Of a DNA stretch of 64,000 bases, positions 50,000-64,000 are shown piece after piece. The translations under genes were made by a program, and so were the position numbers. Position 1 is the first letter of the stretch, and the number at the start of each line of letters is the position of its first letter. Below the pieces are notes generated by a model. That model was given only the letters and a program-made list of their open reading frames with translations, was not told the origin of the DNA and searched no databases. The stretch lies in contig CM030363.1 in assembly GCA_017893485.1 (NCBI GenBank), positions 83,182,230-83,246,229 on the forward strand. Reading direction: 5' to 3'. Source of the stretch: Hemerocallis citrina. Lineage: Eukaryota > Streptophyta > Magnoliopsida > Asparagales > Asphodelaceae.

Positions 50000-52165
50000 G
50001 GTCAGAATTATTTAATCGCTTTTGTAGATGATTAATATAAGTCTATCATATATATGAAGAGTGATGCACTTGTTATTCTTAATGAATTAAAAAAAATATT
50101 ATAGTTAAATGCTAAAAATCAAGGGTTCAGATTTGATAGAGGTGGTGAATATGTTTTAACAATTTGAAGAGAAGTTTGCATTTGGCATAATCTCTAGTAC
50201 ACCCTACAACAGTCAAAACGACATTGATAAAAGTTAGAATCAAACATTTAGTGAAATGTTGAATTCTGTATTATTGACTGTTGTTTGAGTTTATATAACT
50301 GTGGATGATATTGTGTTGTTAATCATATTTCCAATATGTTACCACACTCTAAATTATTTACACCTTGTAAACTATGGGATAGAAACACAAATAATTTTGT
50401 CAAAGTGAAAATTTGTGTTGTGATACATTTGTTAGAGTACATGACCTTAGAAGGCCTAAAGTAGGACCTACAATAAATATTAATGTGGTTCTATGGACAG
50501 TTTTGGATCTATCTAATTTGGGTTAGTAGAATCTGGACTTGCAAAGTTCTTTGAGGATGTATTCATCAACGCCAAATCTATGAAATTATCAGTCCTACTG
50601 TCACGGTCAATGATTCACAGTTGGAATCAAGAACCAGTCCTACTGACACTTATACTTCAATGGCGAATGAGTCAAGAAAAGTCTTTAGTAGACAATGAGA
50701 TAAATTTGTGTTATACAATTAGTTGATTTTCCGAAATGGGCTAAAACTATAGTAAGTGGGGTTTTGTAGAAGAAACTTAGTTTTGATTGATCAGTAGCAA
50801 TTTTAATGCACTTTTAGTAGCTTAAGAATTGACTGAGATAAATGGGGTAGACTGATCTGTTGTCTACTCACATGTTTGTCATATTGCTGCAATAAGGATT
50901 CTTCTTGCCCTTACATCCTTTGAAAATTTTGTTATTCATAAAATATTTTAAAGAGTTTTGTACTGAAAAGTTATGTACTGAACATTTTATATTGAACAGT
51001 TTTGTACTGATTAGTTTTGTACTAAGTATTTTGTACTAATGTGTTTAGTGAAAAGATTTACAACTTTGTAAAATCATCGTATGTTTTAAAACATGTAATA
51101 TAACTAACGTATAAATAATATGACAAATTTCTCAAAGAGCCTATGAATCAAATAATTCAGATCAGTGCCTTTAACTTTGTGGTGTGTCAAATATAATGAC
51201 TATTATTTACTTGATTTTATTGACATGCTTGTTAATTGGAAGTGGCATCTCTATTATAAATGGAGTTAAATTGTGCAATCCAAATAAATTTAGCATGAAA
51301 CACCTAAGTGTTGTGGACACCATATTATGTTTAAGGGTGAGTTTTGGTTGGCAAGGGATAACCCTTAGTCAAACTCGATAAATCAATAATGTGTTTCAAA
51401 AGTGGGGATATAGTGATTGAAAGTGTATCTTGAAACACCTTATAATTATGATAAAAGGTTGACACCTAATGATGGTGCAAATACGAGATATGTAGATCAT
51501 TCTAAAAGAATTTAAAGTCTCATGTATACAAAGATCTGTACTAGAATAGACATAACCTATGAGGTAGGTATGATTTGCAGCTTCACTAATAATCTCATAC
51601 ACATTTGAGTACCCTTAAGAGGCTAATGAGATACCTGAGTGGTACTCAAGAGTTTGCTTTGTGCTACTCAAACTCAAGAGTTTGCTTTGTGCTACTCAAA
51701 GTTTAGTGAAAGTCGACAACTAGTGAATATGTGTTCACACTAGGAGGAGCAAAAAAATTATGGAGATTAAAAGGCATACAAGCATTGCATTCTCATCTAA
51801 GAAATCAGACCTCTATATGTTATCCTTTGCAGGGGAAGAGGCTGAGTGGATTGAATGACTTATTGCTAATTATCCATTGAGAAGTTTAAAGTAAATTTTC
51901 TAATTCTGTTATGCGACTATCAAGCTACAATGCACTGTAGCTTATAACTCACTCTATAGTAATAAGAGTAGTATATTAAGACTGAAAGAAGCCTAGTTGA
52001 ACTTTCTCATAGATAATGTGCAATTACGACAAGTATGGATAATGCTCTTGCAAAGAGACTTGAAAGTGATCTAATTATCAAAACTGTGGGGAAAATGGAG
52101 TTAAAAGCTATTGAGTCAAAAGATTTAACATCCAAGTTGTTTTGAAATTTAGAATCCAATTGGAG
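50000..52165 (+). pseudogene. Ty1/copia pol relic
   Basis: Heavily mutated fragments keep copia order. Integrase: FDRGGEYVLT near 50130, then SSTPYNSQN near 50200 and the TFSEMLNSVL segment near 50245. Reverse transcriptase end: NKFSMKHLSVVDTILCLRVS near 51290, matching the usual FSMKDLGEA...ILGI, then GITLSQTR near 51365. RNase H/C-terminus: DNALAKRLESDLI near 52040, like the DPLTKGL end of copia polyproteins. Stops and frameshifts are dense. No LTRs could be delimited. Confidence 0.72.
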
Positions 52166-52938
52166 CCATAGAGAAGTTCAAACTGAAGCATCAATTTTAG
52201 GCAATTGGCATGCTTTAGATAATTTGAAAAGTTCTATGTAAATTCTGTTAATATATAATTTCATTCCAACTTTGATGATGGTATATATTTTCATAATTTA
52301 CTTAGAATCATCTCATTATTCCAAAAGAAAGCATAAAAAACTTGTCGATGTGTTTCCGATGTTTAGAATTGTTGTTATATCATTCCAATTTTGATGATAT
52401 GACTCTTTGATGGATTCATGTTTCATTCCAATTTTGATGATTCAGAATTAACCATAATTGATTTGACTGTTCTATCATTCCAATATGAAACATAGTATAG
52501 TTCTTGTGTAGAAACTATAATAGTTCTTATTCTTTATTTTGTTAAAGAAACTTGATTGTGATGCTTGAGTTGTATTTTGCTAAGCTACCGTTGAATTGTA
52601 CTAAGTTCTTTAGTGGAACTAGACACTTTATGACATTCGCTAGAATTCTTAGAGATGTTTCTCTTGATATTCTTGTTTTCAATAGCTAGCAAAGATGGAC
52701 GAGTTGAATCTGTCAACATAGATTTCAAAAATAATGATTTGCTCAAAATAGAGGAGTAAACATAAAGCAGTTTGCAATGATATAGTTTTGGTTTATTTCT
52801 CTCAAGAATAAATTTGATACTTGCTTGATAAAACTTTTGTTGAGTTTAAGACTCTTGTGTTCATGAGCTTAAAACCCATATTTTGTCCTTGAAGTTTATT
52901 TGCTTTGGTTAATTTTGAAACTATGACAGATTTCTCTA
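52166..52938. other. Unassigned A/T-rich region
   Basis: The motif CATTCCAATTTTGATGAT recurs near 52262, 52381 and 52426, a loose short repeat. No coding or structural feature is supported. The last bases CTA (52936-52938) may be one copy of the CACTA 3-bp target duplication. Confidence 0.4.
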
Positions 52939-53335
52939 CACTACAAACCGCACGGGCTATAGCGGCACTTTTACAAGGCTATAACGGCAGTTTTTTGGGG
53001 CCGTTATAACACATAACGGTGTTTCTAAAATCGCCGCTAAAAGCGCCGTTAGAACGTGCATCGTTATAACCATATAGGCTATCGCGGCATTTTATGTCAT
53101 CGCCGCTATAGGTGCTAATTTATAACGGCGTTTCTAAAATGCCGGCATAGGCCCATTTATCTTTTGTTTTGTAAAAAATGGACTAGCTATAACGGCGTGT
53201 CAAAAATGCCGTGGTAGATGAAAATTCCAAAAAAATTAACCTATAGCGGCGCTTGAAAAGCGCCGCAATAGAGTTTGTTTTTTTTAAAAATTCTGGTATC
53301 TATGCTGACGTTTTAGGGTAAACGTCAGGATAGGC
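52939..53335. repeat. CACTA terminal and subterminal repeats, left
   Basis: Repeated short palindromic units pair CGGCG with CGCCG around AAAAT- or TTTCTAAAA-type centres, for example AACGGCGTTTCTAAAATGCC and AGCGGCGCTTGAAAAGCGCC. The last unit (near 53300) has drifted to GACGTTTTAGGGTAAACGTC but keeps its symmetry. Confidence 0.85.
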
Positions 53336-54186
53336 TTCCTTTTTTTTGAGATTTTATTATAGAATTTAAAATTAAAAAACCTGTAGTTAATCACATATTA
53401 CAAATACCTAAAGTCATATTAAATTAAAATGCTTAAATCTTAAAATCAATAATAACATCATAATCAACAACCAAAAGTCACATATCACAAAAAAAATAAC
53501 TGAATAGAAATTTTTTTTAGAAGAAATATCATAAGTTCATGTATTTCACAATTAAAAAAAGATACAATATTTGATGTTACAGATGACTCAAGCATACAGC
53601 TTGATATTTCGCTTGCAGTCCAATATGTGGCCTGAAAATAAAAGAATCCACTTCTTCAATTACCACAACCTACACAAGAAAAGAAGCAAACAACAGATCT
53701 AATTAAGTTATTCATTTTAAAAAATTATCCATTAAAAAAATGGTAACAATACTAAACAATTATATTTTCTTCCAAAAGAAAACTCTGATTAGTTCATCTC
53801 AGTGATCTCATATATTAAAATATTAATGTCAAGAAGTTTAAGGACTTGTAGCAAAACTCTAGTAACAAAACTAGAATTACTCTTCACATGTGAGACTTTT
53901 AAGGACATAGAAACTTTAAAGGAATTATTAATATAATAGAACAACATATCCAAGTTGTATATAGTCATATTTCCAAGAGCAGATGCAATGCACTTTACTA
54001 GTGTTACAATTCAACTTCAGATCTAAGCTTCATCCTATCATTACTAAAATCCATTTCTCTGACTTTTTGAGTTAAATGTAATCATGCCATTTTCAGCTTA
54101 GTTGCAAAATACAATTTCATAGCATTTAATTCCCACATGAGAAGAAATGTTGCATAATATTCATAAGTTAAGAAACCTTACCCGAG

Positions 54187-54600
54187 AGATAAAGCACCAG
54201 ACCACTAAAGAAGAAATCCAAGAGCGCCCGACAAAAGAATAGCTGCTGTATTAGCACGGTTCCAATTGAATGACAGAACACCAGGAGGGGGTCAAGCCAG
54301 AGCATGAGTGCCACCAAGAAGAGAAGAGTGATTGGAGTTGTCTTCCACATCAAACTGTTTTTAACTGCAAGTAGAATACATATAGTATATATTTGATGAA
54401 GAGAAAAATAAAAAATAAAAAAAACAAGAAAAACATCCTCTTGAACCTCATTATTGTATGGAAATCTTAAACTCATTTGACATTTATGGTGAACTAGTAA
54501 TACCTTATTTGATGGATATAAAAACCACAATTTAAATTTGCTCCTCAAGCAATAATAAGGAACAGGGAATGAATTCTTTAGAGATCTAATCAAGACTGCT
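54187..54600 (-). pseudogene. Two further exon-like pieces, possibly a second captured gene
   Basis: Piece 1 (about 54600-54514) follows an acceptor TTTTAG and ends at AAG/GTATTA. It reads LEAVLIRSLKNSFPV then PYYCLRSKFKLWFLYPSNK, a pattern loosely like the TB2/DP1/HVA22 family; this is a weak guess. Piece 2 (about 54366-54187) follows TTGCAG, reads FNWNRANTAAILLSGALGFL in one frame, looks membrane-spanning, contains stops, and ends at a GTAAGG donor. Neither matches PFP-beta, so they probably come from another gene or genes. Confidence 0.35.
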
Positions 54601-54647
54601 TCCAACTAAAATAAATATAATTATGTAACAAGAATGAATATTTTACT

Positions 54648-58293
<3,646 letters not shown>

Positions 58294-58639
58294 TCATAGG
58301 CACACATTATCAAACTACAAAATACTTTGAATAACTCATTTCAAAACCTTCAAGAAAAGCCGAAGTCACTCACTATGGAGAAAATGAAATTGCCTTTCAC
58401 TGCCTCCCACAACGACTATGTCGTAGGGCAAAACAACTGACATCGATCATACACTGATACACCCTTACCCAGGTCACAAATCACCCAAACCAATTTGAAC
58501 GTACTCCGCATTACTCCAACATCCGCCCACATGCAGAGCAAATGAAATCTACAAAAAATCACCACATTCACAAACTTCAACTGCAACACTGATTCATTAG
58601 CATCGAATTAAAAAAAATTATAAAAACATTTTTCTCGCC

Positions 58640-59150
58640 GATCGAATCAAAACCGTCTCGTCCCTCTTCGACCAATTTCGTGTCCTACCATCACCGAAGA
58701 GGCAGTCATAAATTCCAATACACCAAATTCATACATTCTGCACTTAAAATAATTAAGAATTTCGAATGAAGAATAATAATAATCAAGAATCAAGAAATTA
58801 GAGAAACTAATCAGAATGTTTTGAACCTTTCTCTTCTGGATCGTCTTGACCATGATGGCACTTCGACCAGATTGATCAGGAACGAGGGCCCCTCTGTTCC
58901 CGGCTTTGAGGGTGAATCGAGTGTCGGAGGAGGTGGGGACCACGAGACCGCTAACGTCCATGAGGATGCCGTCATCTCGGCCGTCAGATCGTAGGTCGGA
59001 GTTGTGGACGGTGGGGATAGACGGTGGAGGTATAAGTAGATTAGACAGTCGATGGCGGTGACGACGAGGACGGTGCCGATGAGTGCGCCATCTGTCAAGG
59101 ACGCAGGGGGTCGGTTGCAGTCATGGCAGTCTCTGGTGACCACAGATTAA
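58640..59150 (-). other. GC-rich, first-exon-like segment in CACTA
   Basis: An open stretch from the ATG at 59143 reads LTDGALIGTVLVVTAIDCLI, a possible membrane segment, and reaches an AAG/GTTCAA junction near 58827. In another frame, MDVSGLVVPTSSDTRFTLKA is open to 58647. No family is recognised. The abrupt rise in GC and the position at the transcriptional head of the captured PFP-beta exons suggest a captured promoter/first exon, which is an inference. Confidence 0.3.
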
Positions 59151-59394
59151 GAGAGAGATGGACAAGAGGAGGCAAAGTAGGAGCGGCGGCGAGGGTCGAG
59201 CGGCGCGAGGGAGGTGCGGCAAGAGGGTGGTGCGGCGCGAGGGTCGTGCGGAGTTTAGTGATGAGGGTGAGAGAAGGGCTGTAGCGATTTCAATGAGAAA
59301 GTGGCGAGTAGGGGGAAACTAGGTTAACAGATTTGGAAAATTGGGGGGAAACGAAAACAGTGCGGGATTTTAGAGCGGGTTTAACGAAGAATTT

Positions 59395-59480
59395 TTTTTT
59401 GTGCCTATTACGGCATTTTACTTATAAACCGCCGTTGTATGTCGAATATATAACGGTGGTTTATATGTAACACGCCGTGA
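59395..59480. repeat. CACTA subterminal repeats, right
   Basis: Four motifs of the left-end family lie here, partly in opposite orientation (TATTACGGCATT, CCGCCGTTGTA, ATAACGGTGG, ACGCCGTGATAGG). The outer end has no GTAGTG, so it is truncated or strongly mutated. Confidence 0.65.
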
Positions 59481-59960
59481 TAGGTGTATTATGCTTTAAA
59501 TGTAAGTTATATATATATGCGTTCTATCAGTTCTACTCATCAATAATTATAAATTTACAAACGAACAAAGCTCAATATTGTCAAAAAAACTATAAAATTC
59601 TATAATCTTTAATTACTCTTTTCAAATTCGAAAATTAACTAATACTCAAATTTATATTTTGCGATACAAAACTGTATGAATCTTGTAAGTCGTGAGTCAA
59701 AACTTTCTTATACGAGTTGAGATAGGTTGTGTGTGGTGAATTCTAGTCTAGCTGAAAGTTACGTAATTTTAAGATATCGATCGATTGTGCACTTTTCAAT
59801 TGTGTCGCTTTCTTTTAGTTATACTATTTAAAATATTGATCGAGTTATAAGTGAAACATGACCGTATATTGCAAATCGGGAGTCAAAACTTACTTCTTCA
59901 AGTTGTGTTAGCAAATGTATGGAAAATTCTATCATATCGCAATATATATCAAGCTTATTC
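59481..59960. other. Unassigned A/T-rich spacer
   Basis: A loose direct repeat is visible (GTCGTGAGTCAAAACTTTCTT near 59688 and TCGGGAGTCAAAACTTACTT near 59876). Nothing else is recognisable. Confidence 0.4.
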
Positions 59961-61506
59961 TGTAACACCCCTGAATCCCAAATACTGCTGAATTCGAGAT
60001 GTTCTACAGGATCTTTCCACTTTCTTTAGTACAATTTTACAAGGAAATTTGAACTTTTCACTTTACATCAGAGTTTACATAAAAATATTACACTATACAT
60101 TGCACAACGGAAGTAAAATTTACAACAGTTAAATAAATGTACAACAACATTGTATAATCTTGAAGCATCTGTTCCTCTTTAATCTTTATCATGTCACTTA
60201 CCTGCATATAAGACTGTGGGTACGTTAGTTTATTCAATCGATGAACATTATACACGGCCATCCTCTCTATGCTGGAAATAGTATAACTAATTTTCCATAT
60301 TTAGCAAACACAAACTTGTCACATATCAAACTAAAGGGACTACCCTATTGATGTCGTGTTGTGAATGTGCACTTAGTCCTTAATGCAGTTATTTATATTA
60401 TATGACACTAATGCGCACTTGTTCGGATTCTATGCATCCCATACTACATAGGTTCGAGGGCAAGCCTCTTAATCGTTCTTCATCTTTGTAGGGTTCAATC
60501 CCTCGCCATGACTTAATCTACTACTGTAACTACGGTGAGTATCCTAGATGATCTATGAGTACAAGCTCGTGTACAGAAAACCTGGAGGGAAACCCCACGC
60601 CATGTCTTGACTCGTCAAGCATGCATTCTGTGGCAATTCAGCCTCCTTCATGGCACACGATCCTCTTGCAGTCACCAAACATCCCACAAGCGTGGCTAGA
60701 GTCCGATCATTACTGAGTTGTGCCCATGCCATGTCTTGACTCATCAAGCATGCATTCTGTGGCTCACACACCCGCACCGTAAACTCTAGTTCTCATACTC
60801 GTATTTTTCTCTCACTTTCATCACGTCTTCACTATGCACTAATCCTTAGTTTTTATAGAATCATGAATAAAATCAAAGCTCTAGAGTTAGCCTCTCCACT
60901 AAACCGGACTTATTCATTTATTCAAACATGACCAACCTTGGTCTTTCATTTTAATATTTCATTTCATTTCTTTCCAAATGCCGGGGGAGACTTAGCTACT
61001 CTTTTGTTTCAAATCCAATTCACAATTTCTAAATTGAGCATTTCCAACTCATAAATTCATTTTCATAATCATAACAGATTTCTCTTTCATTAGCATGACC
61101 TCTGAATTATTCAATAGTCCATAATCATACATGGAATTTACATACTTCATCAATTATTAATTTCACATTGAAATTCGCATCACTAACGAATATTCACATT
61201 TCATATTTTTCACACTATTCTCAAATGAGAATAATTCACATCCATCACACAATAAAATTTCTTTCTTTACTATATTAATCTTCTAATCCTTCATTTCAAA
61301 TTCTTTTTGCAAGATATATTTTCACAAAAATATAAATATAGAACCATAGTTCTATTTACACATTTTATTCTTAAATCATGTTTTATTTCATGCAAATAAC
61401 TCCCAAATTATTTTTCATAAGTCCTACATATTTTTAGAAGAATAATCATATTTTTCTCATAATTTTTCGATCACTAAAACACTCAAAAAATTAAGTTTTT
61501 CAATCT

Positions 61507-61590
61507 GGCCGAAGCCAAGATTCGAACCCAGCACCACAGGAAACCCAACCGCATGCTCTGACCATGTGGTCACTTGTGCTTAGCGGTATA
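61507..61590 (-). other. tRNA-like module in long LTR (copy B, second)
   Basis: On the minus strand the B-box-like GGTTCGAATC (61528-61519) follows GCATGCGGTTGGG. The A-box region (near 61575-61560) is degraded. It corresponds to module 2 of copy A. Confidence 0.5.
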
Positions 61591-61659
61591 AAAGAGAACC
61601 AGAGAGTTAAATACTCTCGGTTCGGAACTGATTGGATTTAAAAATAAAACGCACATAAA

Positions 61660-61738
61660 AATTGGTACTCTCAAGAGTCGAACCAGTGACTTGTGAGAAC
61701 CCAACCGCACGCTCTGACCACTTAAGCTACGTGCTCAG
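61660..61738 (-). other. tRNA-like module in long LTR (copy B, first)
   Basis: On the minus strand, A-box-like TAGCTTAAGTGG (61729-61718) and B-box-like GGTTCGACTCT (61684-61674) keep tRNA spacing, with GTGCGGTTGGGTTCTC between them as in copy A. The leading GAGCACGTAGCT matches GAGCGCGTAGCT of copy A. Confidence 0.58.
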
Positions 61739-62422
61739 GTTGTCAAAGTACAACTCAAATTCTTTTTAATACAATTCTCTCTGTTATTAAAACAATTCGA
61801 TATTCAACAAGTCCTCATTTCATTTTGTTTTTATAAAAATTACTGTAAAATTCCAGATTGACTAACATCATCATAAGTTATATTCCAGTACAATAAATAT
61901 AATTTTTTCAATAATCAAAACATATTTTTCATACAATTAATTTGAATTGTGAACTATCACTACCACATTTCTTCTTTTTCGACATTTCTCAACAATTAAC
62001 GCCACTAATCTCTTTATTAGCAAACTACACATTAATTCTCTATTTTTAATCTTTTACCCAACATACAAATCTATATCTTAATTCATTTATTTCAATATAA
62101 CACAAAGATCCATTTAATCACATGAAGTAGCATTGTCAATCTACTAACTTTGTGTATATAATTTGTGATGTAGATAATGAGACTTTCTTTAACAACCCAT
62201 GGTTATAATTAATTCACACAAAACTTAGATTTTTACTAATCAAATCACATACAATTGCACACCCACATTCCAATTAATTTATAGCTCAAATCTCCAATTT
62301 AATGTGTACTCTTATTAATCTTTTTCATGCATCATTTTTCCATTCCAATCTAGCATATATTCCTATTTAGAGATATAGAAAATTTACCCACCTTATTGAA
62401 GAAAAGTACAATTTGCGACATC

Positions 62423-64000
62423 CTTTTTTTGATGTAAGCGGATAGAGTCTAAGACTCCAGCCCGATCAAAAATTTATTGATAAAACGAATAAAACTGTAC
62501 AGTACAATAAAGGAAGGTTTTACGAGATGTAAAAACATAGCGCCAGGAGTGCAGAAGCACAGCAGAAAATTACAAACACAATCACAGAAAGACGAGAAGT
62601 TACGATACAGACGAACAATAAATCTAATCTACAAGAGAGTCGGCCCATGGAGGAGGAGGAAAGTGCTGAGCCCACTACGGATCCCTGCAAACACCGGATC
62701 ACTGCACTCTCGAAGCAGCACACGACCACAACGGGGCTAACAGCCCAAGCTCGATAAGGGAAGGGGGGGGGGGGCACCACCAGAGCATCAGGGACTCAGA
62801 GAAGAGCGAGTCGTCGAACTGAGGGCAGCTGCTCTCTGATCATCAAGGTCACAAGATGCAGCTGAACAGGGGAAGCGCACAAACAGGTGCTCAAAACCTA
62901 GCACACAATACGGCACACAAGGGCCCAAAAACAGCAAGCGAAACGCTCCCCAGAACACTGGGGGACACAGCAAGGAACATAGCCTAACACACCAATCAGC
63001 ACTCAACCTCATGTGCAAAAAGAAGGGTGCTCATATAATAAACCTGTCGCCCCGAAAACTAAATAAGGGGACACAACAAAGAGAGCAAACAAGTCCCCAC
63101 AAGGCATTCAATACCAAACCGCCGCATCAAAGAAGCTCAGGATCAGAGGCCAACAAGGGCACAGGCGACACTAAGGTATGCACTCATGCAATCAAAAAGT
63201 GCTTGCAACCGAAACCTAAAAAAACAAGCACCAACACGATTAACAGCACCATGATGGGAGGAGCGCCCCCCTAAAACACAGACATAAGCGAAACGAACAA
63301 AGAGACAACAATAATCAGGCTAATGCCTGTTCGGAACAAGATAAACGAAAAGAAATATAAGTGCTAAAGCATAAAGTCGCCATCACCCACATAAACAGCT
63401 ACAAAAGTAACTATCAAACAAAGGAAAACAAACATAGAGAGCCCACAACCTGCCATCAATAAAACGATGCCCATTAAACCTGTGCCAACGAACCCGGAAG
63501 AGCAAGGATGACAGCAAAGTTACCAAAAAAGCAAAAGAGCCGGGATATCACCCTCAAAAGCACTAGGATCCAACTAGGACCTGAATAAGCACAGAAGGGG
63601 GCATTACGATACTGCCTTCAATCCTGCGATAACAGCATAAAAGCAATAGTGAAAAGTGTGTATAGGAGATTAATAAGCGATAAGACTGCAAAGAAATAGC
63701 AGGGAGTCATCTAAAAGATGACCGAAACAATCAAAGAAGAGAAAACACCACATAGATAATCATAAGGCGTTGAGTCTTGAGAGAACAATCATGGAGTCAT
63801 TTAGACGATAATAGTGATAAGACACTTGATTTTCGGGCTTAATCTGCGAGATCCAAAATTTGAAGAGAAATAAGAACTCTTCTATTAGGGATGAGATAGA
63901 TGAAGCATTATGCGTGAACAACCTATGGTTTCTTTCCATCCAGACGATCCACAATATGGTGTGAACCGAAAGATCCCATCCCTTACGATATATCAGGAGA
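62423..64000 (-). mobile_element. LINE4: 3' end of another LINE family
   Basis: A T-run at 62423-62429, followed by non-coding sequence to about 63757, makes a ~1.3-kb 3' UTR. The open segment 63954-63760 begins MWIVWMERNHRLFTHNASS, the tryptophan-rich ending of plant LINE ORF2 after the zinc-binding region. The 3' end lacks the GGTGG/CCACC hairpin of LINE1-3, so it is a different family. The 5' part is outside the window. It inserted into long LTR copy B. A 12-nt poly-G run lies at 62763-62774. Confidence 0.75.
63760..63954 (-). pseudogene. LINE4 ORF2 C-terminus (partial)
   Basis: The 64-residue tail begins WIVWMERNHRLF and ends SRLNAL before a stop. Plant LINE ORF2 proteins commonly end with a W(V/M)xWxERN motif and a short helical tail, seen also in LINE1 as TTWVLWLDRNNFYF. 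Whether the rest of the ORF is intact cannot be told. Confidence 0.6.

Larger units (their letters stand above)
59961..62420 (-). mobile_element. Long LTR with tRNA-like modules (copy B, cut by a LINE)
   Basis: In reverse complement this matches copy A from about 35335 to 38013: the end GGGGTGTTACA, the block GAACATCTCGAATTC, the duplicated segment around 60590-60760 and both tRNA-like modules. It starts TGTAACACCCC at 59961. The other side stops where LINE4 begins, so whether it is a solo LTR or part of a complete element cannot be told. Divergence from copy A is considerable, so the copies are old. Confidence 0.85.

Overview
This is a flowering-plant nuclear segment, probably from a eudicot; the species cannot be named from the sequence. 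The evidence is an intron-containing plant 40S ribosomal protein S3 gene, captured exons of a plant pyrophosphate-dependent phosphofructokinase beta subunit, and the typical angiosperm transposon set. There is one convincing intact host gene, RPS3 at 42800-45881. Almost everything else is nested, decayed mobile DNA.

Left part (1-14032): the 3' part of a Tat-like Ty3/gypsy element lies on the plus strand, with an antisense ORF (1-4273), a ~57-60 bp minisatellite (4535-5900), a polypurine tract and a 3' LTR (6165-6660). A small TRIM retrotransposon (1028-2781) sits in the antisense ORF, and one of its LTRs holds a foldback MITE. A chromodomain Ty3/gypsy element follows (7146-14032). It has an internal pol deletion, a hAT transposon (8129-11732) in gag and a hAT-like MITE in its right LTR.

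Middle (15652-42628): three related L1-type LINEs all lie on the minus strand. LINE1 (15652-23227) has an 18-bp target duplication. LINE2 (29611-39351) is split by a 3.5-kb solo LTR (34497-38013). LINE3 (39437-~42628) is 5'-truncated and abuts the RPS3 core promoter. A second long solo LTR (25067-29352) contains a very young TRIM (27578-28665).

RPS3 has six exons, encodes 234 residues, and needs a GC-AG first intron. Its promoter carries a telo-box and a TATA box about 60 bp from the LINE3 edge.

Right part: a MULE-type MITE (47146-47320), a Ty1/copia relic (~50000-52165), then a CACTA element (52939-~59480) whose interior carries seven PFP-beta exons with their introns on the minus strand (a Pack-CACTA). 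After it comes a second, inverted copy of the long LTR (59961-~62420), cut by a fourth LINE that runs off the window.

The most unusual signal is in the long LTR family. Both copies carry a pair of tRNA-like modules with recognisable Pol III A and B boxes inside a Pol II-type LTR (36219-36448 and 61507-61738).
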